Virus record (IMG/VR): IMGVR_UViG_3300020201_000279
Span: 1-22,698 of that record
Source of the DNA: a virus
Direction: 5' to 3' (one strand)
Length of the DNA: 22,698 nt
The notes beneath the pieces were generated by a model. That model was not told where the DNA came from. It saw only the letters and a program-made list of their open reading frames with translations, and did not search any database. The position numbers and the translations under genes were made by a program. Of this stretch, positions 18,704 through 22,698 are shown one piece after another. The first letter of the stretch is position 1, and the number at the start of each line of letters is the position of its first letter.

Positions 18704-20440
18704 TTATGCGGTTACTTGTTGTTCTGGTAATTCAGTGAACTGTGCAAAATTGATTGGTGACATTCCACTTTCCTCTAAGAGTTCGTTAAATGCTTTTCCA
18801 ACTCCAGGTATCTGCTGGAACGCTTGAGGGTTTGCAATAATCTCTCTCAGTACGTTAGTGATTTTGTCAGCGTTCTCTGCCATTTTTCGTTGCTTGCCTT
18901 TGATGTTCACAAACACGTCAAGAGGTAAATCATCGAGTTCCCCCTCAATAGTTTCAAAGAAGCCTCTCGTGCCTCGCTTCATAATCTCTCCTTTCTTAAG
19001 CTTTACGAGTTCGTCTATAATTTCTTGCGTCACTTCTTCTTCTGCCAGTACTAGTTTAAGTTTTTGTTCCTCCCCAAAACGCATAGACATAGTGTCTGCA
19101 ATCTCCTGTAACTCATCGAGTGTTAAATCCTCGGAGAACTTTTTACCACCGTTCATGTCCTTGACGATATAACCGAGTATCCAGTCACGGTAGAGCACAT
19201 CAGCAAAGAATGTAGCAATCTTGCCTTGTCTGTATTCATGTATACCTTGTCCTTCTTGTACGATGAGGTTTTGAAGAGCAAACGGTGTGCCTGATGTTGG
19301 GTTTATACCAAGTGCACCCTCTGATGCAGAGCCGAGCATTCGAGCATTGCTTCCCATTTCTGCTTGATAGTTTGAAAATGCAGGAAGATTTTGTAGTGTT
19401 CCATCAAGTTTAGTTATAGGTCGGTCTGGTTCATGTTTAAGGACGGTGTTTGTTTTCAAGTCAGAGAGCTTCTGGTTTCCAAATTGGTCACTTGATGACT
19501 GGAACACGGTGAGAGCCGAGTCAAGAAGGTCTTTGATTTTTATACCTGCATAGTTATTCCATACTTGCGGTTCAAAGAGTGTCTCTACAATGGAACGGCC
19601 ACACGCACGACCCTTAGAGCGTACTTGGTCAATTTTAAGAGCTTTAAAGTTATCTTTTAGTGGCTTGTCTTTACCTTTAAAGAGGGTGATGCCCGTCTTT
19701 GCTCCTGAGCTGTTAGTGTAGTAACAGACGATGTGCATCTGTGGGGTATAGCTGTATTCCTTAGCCTCTTTATCAATCCATACCTCTGGTAAGTCTCCAC
19801 GAAGTTCAAACACTTCTATGTACTTTGCATGGGTCTTTACCACTTGGTCTTCGGCAATAGCTATTTTCTTTTCTGCTGTCGCTTGCGTAATAGCCATGTC
19901 AATAGCTTCATCATCCCATTTTCCTCTAAAGGCATTAAGTTCTGATGTAGTGTACTGGTGTTTTATACAAATAGGGGCTGCGAGTACATCTGATTGGTCA
20001 CAAAATGCAAGGGTAGTTAAATCAACTACTTCTGGGCGTACATTATTTATATTCTTAACAAGAACGAGGTCGTAGATAATTGAGGTTTCAACTACTTCGT
20101 CAATGAATGTGTCGAGTTCGTGTTTACGCGCCCACTGTGGGTGATATTTCTTTACAAGAAACGACTTGTAGTAGTTCTGTGCATCGTTTACAAACGGTAC
20201 AATGTCCTTTACATCAAAGCCTTCTGAACGGAACGCTACGTTGATAATAGGTGTGACAATATCGTTGTATGGTCGCATCCCGTCATTCTTACCCTGGTGA
20301 TACCATGCGTTTGATACGTTCTTGCAACGCTGAATATGCTCGTACATATTCCAGTCTTTTGAGTTAGTTATAGGGATACGAGCGGTACGCCAGTTGTTTG
20401 ATTCAGCAGTTATGTACGAGAATACATCTTGGTGTTCCAT
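18704..20440 (-). CDS. Portal protein
   Basis: A 578-residue protein. The wing/stem/crown order is suggested by an N-terminal region with IQRCKNVSNAWYHQGKN (about 35-51) and PIINVAFRSEGFDV, a mixed middle (about 160-290), and the loop KSDLKTNT/KLDGTLQNL near about 330-350. The helical segment GINPTSGTPFALQNLIVQEGQG (about 378-399) is the characteristic portal helix. A C-terminal clip/crown with EKLK-type coils ends at QQVTA. Order terL-small gene-portal-head genes is standard. The start follows TAAAC with no SD. Size matches podovirus-like portals. Confidence 0.75.
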   Translation of the reverse strand: MEHQDVFSYITAESNNWRTARIPITNSKDWNMYEHIQRCKNVSNAWYHQGKNDGMRPYNDIVTPIINVAFRSEGFDVKDIVPFVNDAQNYYKSFLVKKYHPQWARKHELDTFIDEVVETSIIYDLVLVKNINNVRPEVVDLTTLAFCDQSDVLAAPICIKHQYTTSELNAFRGKWDDEAIDMAITQATAEKKIAIAEDQVVKTHAKYIEVFELRGDLPEVWIDKEAKEYSYTPQMHIVCYYTNSSGAKTGITLFKGKDKPLKDNFKALKIDQVRSKGRACGRSIVETLFEPQVWNNYAGIKIKDLLDSALTVFQSSSDQFGNQKLSDLKTNTVLKHEPDRPITKLDGTLQNLPAFSNYQAEMGSNARMLGSASEGALGINPTSGTPFALQNLIVQEGQGIHEYRQGKIATFFADVLYRDWILGYIVKDMNGGKKFSEDLTLDELQEIADTMSMRFGEEQKLKLVLAEEEVTQEIIDELVKLKKGEIMKRGTRGFFETIEGELDDLPLDVFVNIKGKQRKMAENADKITNVLREIIANPQAFQQIPGVGKAFNELLEESGMSPINFAQFTELPEQQVTA

Positions 20441-20442
20441 GT

Positions 20443-20700
20443 TTAGTTAAGAAGTAGATTATTTATAAATATCTGTCGGAACATAGCATCGTTAAAGAGT
20501 TTCCGTGATTGTATGAGATTAAGTTTTCGTTCTGATGTTGCTTTTCCTTTCGTAGCGGTGACGTATGTTTCTATATATACCATTTCAGGTTTTAAGTCTT
20601 GTATGGCTTCGTCTAAATCATTTGTGGTGCGCGTAAAAATCTCACCGTTTATCTTCATCTCTAATTTGTATGCAGGAGTTTTTTTAGTAGCGGTTGCCAT
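20443..20700 (-). CDS. Small protein between terminase and portal genes
   Basis: An 85-residue protein. A Thr/Lys-rich start (MATATKKTP) precedes a beta motif, YKLEMKINGEIFTRTTNDLDEAIQDL (about 11-36), and an ending FNDAMFRQIFINNLLLN. The longer frame from 20730 overlaps the terminase end and is rejected in favour of ATG 20700, which lies 9 nt after TGATACAAT, without overlap. I do not recognise the family. It might be a small DNA-packaging or portal accessory. The gap to the portal start is 2 nt. Confidence 0.65.
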   Translation of the reverse strand: MATATKKTPAYKLEMKINGEIFTRTTNDLDEAIQDLKPEMVYIETYVTATKGKATSERKLNLIQSRKLFNDAMFRQIFINNLLLN

Positions 20701-20708
20701 GTCAGATA

Positions 20709-20717
20709 ATTGTATCA
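20709..20717 (-). promoter_or_regulatory. Extended -10 promoter TGATACAAT
   Basis: The minus-strand 9-mer is identical to 379-387 and 506-514. It ends 8 nt before ATG 20700. The stop of the large-terminase gene is next to it. Confidence 0.5.
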
Positions 20718-20719
20718 CA

Positions 20720-22192
20720 TTATATTGCAATGTTCATCACATTCTCTTCATCTCGAAGTGATAGCGGTGGTCGGAATGGTGCGCGAGCGTGAGGTAACTG
20801 CATCGAGAGGGAATCGATGCAATCATCATGTTGTCCATTAGGAAAGACTCGCATCTCGTCTAGTAATTCTAAGTTATCACCTACTAAAAAGATAGAACGA
20901 TTCTCCCAACGGGGGATGAGTCCTCTAATGCGTGTCTCTTTGTTTATACCTCGATGTTTAACAGGTGTTACAGAAAAGAATAAACTGCGCTTTCGCATTT
21001 CTTCTTCTAAGAATGGTTGAATAGCCATTGTAAACGTAGTCTCCTCTAGTCCTATGAATGTAGGGTTGTATTCTTTCTTTAGATAAAACAGGTGATCAAT
21101 CAAATCCTTGCTGTTGACCTTTAGTCTGTATGTCTTTATGTACCATTTGTTCTCTGTGGATATTCTGTTGATAGTAACTCCTGTGTAGTCAGCACTCTCT
21201 TTTTCACTCACCGCACTGTCAATGGTGATATAGCATGAAGTATCACGCTGTTTAAGTTGTTCTTCTGTCTCAAACGCAACAAATCCTTTCTTAAACTCTG
21301 CGAGCATTTCGTCAACAGGGTTGTTCATCATCTCGTATGAGAACGCAAGTGAGCCGAGTTGTCGTTGCTTGTCTTCAATAGATACCTTTCCTTCTTCTTT
21401 TGCTTGTATGTCGGTAAGGGCATATTTAGAAGACCATGTGGGTACGTTGTCTATCATTACAGGAATATTACGGATGCGTATACCTGTATCGTTTTTAGCT
21501 CTGTCTATAAGCCACTGTACGTTCCCGTATTCAGTAAGGTAATTAGCGGTATAGAGAATTGATGCAGATGGAGCCATTCCTCCCATAGCAGAGGACATAT
21601 TGTTTTTTATAGTCTGTGTGACCTTTGAACTGTCCTTTGTGTCCATTGTTTCAAAGTCATCTAGCCATCGGTAGTCGGGGCGATATTCAAAGTGTTTTCT
21701 TCCTCGAACGTCTATCTGTGTGGTGCTTGCTTCAACACGGATGTTATTTGAGGTAGTGAAGTTGTCTATCTTGTTTTGCTTCATCTCGTTTAACTTGCGT
21801 TCCTTTGAGTACAAGTTTCCAAAGTCTGCTATAAGACGTTGATTGTTTAAAAGCTGAAAGGCTACATCAAAGAGTGAGCGTTCAGAGTTGTTACCACTGT
21901 ATGCGTCTACGTTTATATACTTCTTACGGTCATAGCAAATAAGCCAAATAAGTGCTAACTGAGCAAAAGTAGTCTTGGCACTTTCTCTGAAACCTACCCA
22001 TACAACCTCGCGTATCGTATTGTCTGCTAAGTCTTGTACGTCCTGTATAAAATCGTAATGGTACGGTGCTAGGGGATATTTAAAATAGTCTTGGAAGTAG
22101 TATATGCAAAACAAACCAAATGATTCACCACAAAGGTATACGCGTTCTTGCTTTGTACCGTTAATTACTCTATTGAGTGCTTCCGTGGTCAT
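20720..22192 (-). CDS. terL: Terminase large subunit
   Basis: A 490-residue packaging motor. The ATPase has a deviant Walker A, GFRESAKTT (67-75), and a Walker B, WLDDFE (176-181), with the catalytic Glu at 181. The C-terminal RNase H-type nuclease has Asp325 (ITIDSAVS), Glu383 (GLEET) and Asp456-Asp457 (QHDDCID). Length is normal for a full protein with both domains, so headful or site cutting can be done by this protein. It overlaps the small subunit by 23 bases, and no SD is seen. It moves DNA through the portal into the prohead. Confidence 0.95.
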   Translation of the reverse strand: MTTEALNRVINGTKQERVYLCGESFGLFCIYYFQDYFKYPLAPYHYDFIQDVQDLADNTIREVVWVGFRESAKTTFAQLALIWLICYDRKKYINVDAYSGNNSERSLFDVAFQLLNNQRLIADFGNLYSKERKLNEMKQNKIDNFTTSNNIRVEASTTQIDVRGRKHFEYRPDYRWLDDFETMDTKDSSKVTQTIKNNMSSAMGGMAPSASILYTANYLTEYGNVQWLIDRAKNDTGIRIRNIPVMIDNVPTWSSKYALTDIQAKEEGKVSIEDKQRQLGSLAFSYEMMNNPVDEMLAEFKKGFVAFETEEQLKQRDTSCYITIDSAVSEKESADYTGVTINRISTENKWYIKTYRLKVNSKDLIDHLFYLKKEYNPTFIGLEETTFTMAIQPFLEEEMRKRSLFFSVTPVKHRGINKETRIRGLIPRWENRSIFLVGDNLELLDEMRVFPNGQHDDCIDSLSMQLPHARAPFRPPLSLRDEENVMNIAI

Positions 22193-22541
22193 GTACTAAA
22201 AGTGATGAAAGATGTTTTTTATCTTCTTCTGTAAGGGTTTGTACTAGTAAGTCTATCTTACCCTCTGTCTTGTCTACCATCTTTCCTCTTAGTTTAAATG
22301 CTAACTCTAGTTCAGCTTTGCGATTACCCTCCTTCTTTTCTATATCATCAGAAAGAGCACCAAGAAGCATGTCATCAGGTAAGTAATCCTCCATAAGCTC
22401 TAGCCAGGCATCGCTCTTAGTTAAATTGTCGGGGTTATTAACAGTCGTTTCGGCGTAGCCAGCGTCACGCATTGCTTTAGTTACGTTCCCACCGTTTTCC
22501 ACGACGTTGTCAATAGCTTTCTTTTGTCTTAATGTGGCCAT
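22170..22541 (-). CDS. terS: Terminase small subunit
   Basis: A 123-residue protein with an N-terminal helix-turn-helix (about 5-45, including NVTKAMRDAGYAETTVNNP), the DNA-recognition part. A helical oligomerisation region (about 48-100, DDMLLGALSDDIEKKEGNRKAELELAFKLRG) and an acidic/His-rich tail follow. Position before terL with overlap is diagnostic. The ATG follows a very A/T-rich stretch (AAATAAAA) without SD, 16 nt after the tRNA-like minihelix. Confidence 0.9.
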   Translation of the reverse strand: MATLRQKKAIDNVVENGGNVTKAMRDAGYAETTVNNPDNLTKSDAWLELMEDYLPDDMLLGALSDDIEKKEGNRKAELELAFKLRGKMVDKTEGKIDLLVQTLTEEDKKHLSSLLVHDHGSTQ

Positions 22542-22556
22542 TTTTATTTAAATTTA

Positions 22557-22617
22557 TGTCCCCGAAATGAATCGAACATTTCCTAATTGTCTACGTTTAT
22601 CTTTTCTTACCGGGAAC
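22557..22617 (-). ncRNA. tRNA-like minihelix upstream of terS
   Basis: On the minus strand, a 7-bp acceptor-like stem GTTCCCG/CGGGGAC (22611-22617/22558-22564, one G-T) is stacked on a tRNA T arm, AAATG TTCGATT CATTT (22565-22581). The T loop TTCGATT is canonical. Only 29 nt lie between the two elements, against about 41 in a tRNA, and they form no D or anticodon arm that I can find. A -10 box ends 8 nt before its 5' base and terS starts 16 nt after its 3' base. It would be the 5' end of the late mRNA. Confidence 0.5.
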
Positions 22618-22658
22618 GTAAGAGGAGTGTATCAATATCAAACAAATATGACGTAGAC
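22589..22658. repeat. 8-bp inverted repeat GTCTACGT ... ACGTAGAC
   Basis: The arms 22589-22596 and 22651-22658 flank the promoter and the 5' part of the tRNA-like element. It could be an operator pair, or chance. Confidence 0.35.
22626..22634 (-). promoter_or_regulatory. Candidate late promoter, extended -10 TGATACACT
   Basis: This minus-strand box ends 8 nt before the tRNA-like element and is one base different from the recurrent TGATACAAT. It is the only candidate seen upstream of the terminase genes, so it may start the main late transcript. The remaining bases 22659-22698 show nothing further. Confidence 0.45.
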
Positions 22659-22698
22659 GAGTGAGACCAACTGGGGGCGGGTGTTGACGGGATTAGAA

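Noticed and set aside
1-22698. Alternative genetic code or suppressed stops
   Set aside because: TGA ends genes at 3187, 13911 and 14104 with coupled starts; TAG and TAA are also used normally. The only frame break is at 1381-1399.
1-22698. CRISPR array or insertion sequence
   Set aside because: No regularly spaced direct repeats and no transposase or terminal inverted repeats were seen. The only mobile-type gene is the HNH nuclease.
1-22698. Terminal redundancy of a complete genome
   Set aside because: The first and last tens of bases share no visible repeat, and replication genes are missing, so this is a partial genome.

Overview
The window looks like part of a tailed double-stranded DNA phage genome. 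The right four fifths, from about 3.5 kb to 22.6 kb, is one late operon on the minus strand. In transcription order it reads: small terminase, large terminase, portal, head proteins, scaffold, major capsid protein, decoration protein, a probable head-tail adaptor, fibres, a beta-rich tail protein, two large internal/ejection-type proteins, a tail fibre, a LamG-fold adhesin, and a lysis cassette. There is no tape measure, sheath or tube protein, and there are two large low-complexity internal proteins plus a beta-propeller-like tail protein. From this I infer a short-tailed (podovirus-like) particle. Replication genes, integrase and repressor are not in the window. The host cannot be named. TGA, TAG and TAA are all used as stops, so the standard bacterial code fits.

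The left part (about 0.35-2.9 kb) is a chain of short plus-strand units. Each is a promoter, one small gene or structured RNA, and usually a hairpin. It holds a degenerate tRNA-like element, a structured RNA with its own promoter and terminator, a small coiled-coil protein, a membrane-anchored lytic-transglycosylase-like protein split over two frames at an A AAA AAG slip site, an HNH endonuclease, a second structured RNA, and a conserved phage protein of unknown function. From 2.9 to 3.3 kb a short minus-strand unit encodes two small proteins and an unusual 97-nt tRNA. A possible RNA pseudoknot and a 16-bp hairpin separate it from the end of the late operon. The first ~345 bases are visibly richer in G and C, use Shine-Dalgarno (SD) sites, and may be foreign or misjoined.

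Translation initiation is unusual. Apart from the first 345 bases, and possibly one GTG start at 1022, I find no Shine-Dalgarno sites. Many genes have an extended -10 box (TGnTAnnnT) ending only 6-11 nt before the ATG, so their mRNAs should start at or next to the start codon. Inside the late operon, genes are joined as stop-T-ATG (TAATATG or TGATATG), TAATG or ATGA, which suggests termination-reinitiation. A 34-residue membrane peptide on the plus strand at 7433-7537 breaks the otherwise uniform orientation of the late region and sits back to back with the tail-fibre promoter.

The most interesting items are the frameshifted lytic enzyme, the leaderless-promoter layout, the cryptic peptide at 7433, the three aberrant tRNA-like elements (one of them the predicted 5' end of the late transcript), and the structured RNAs at about 521-690, 2206-2321 and 3373-3470. 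All functions come from reading the sequence; no database search was possible.
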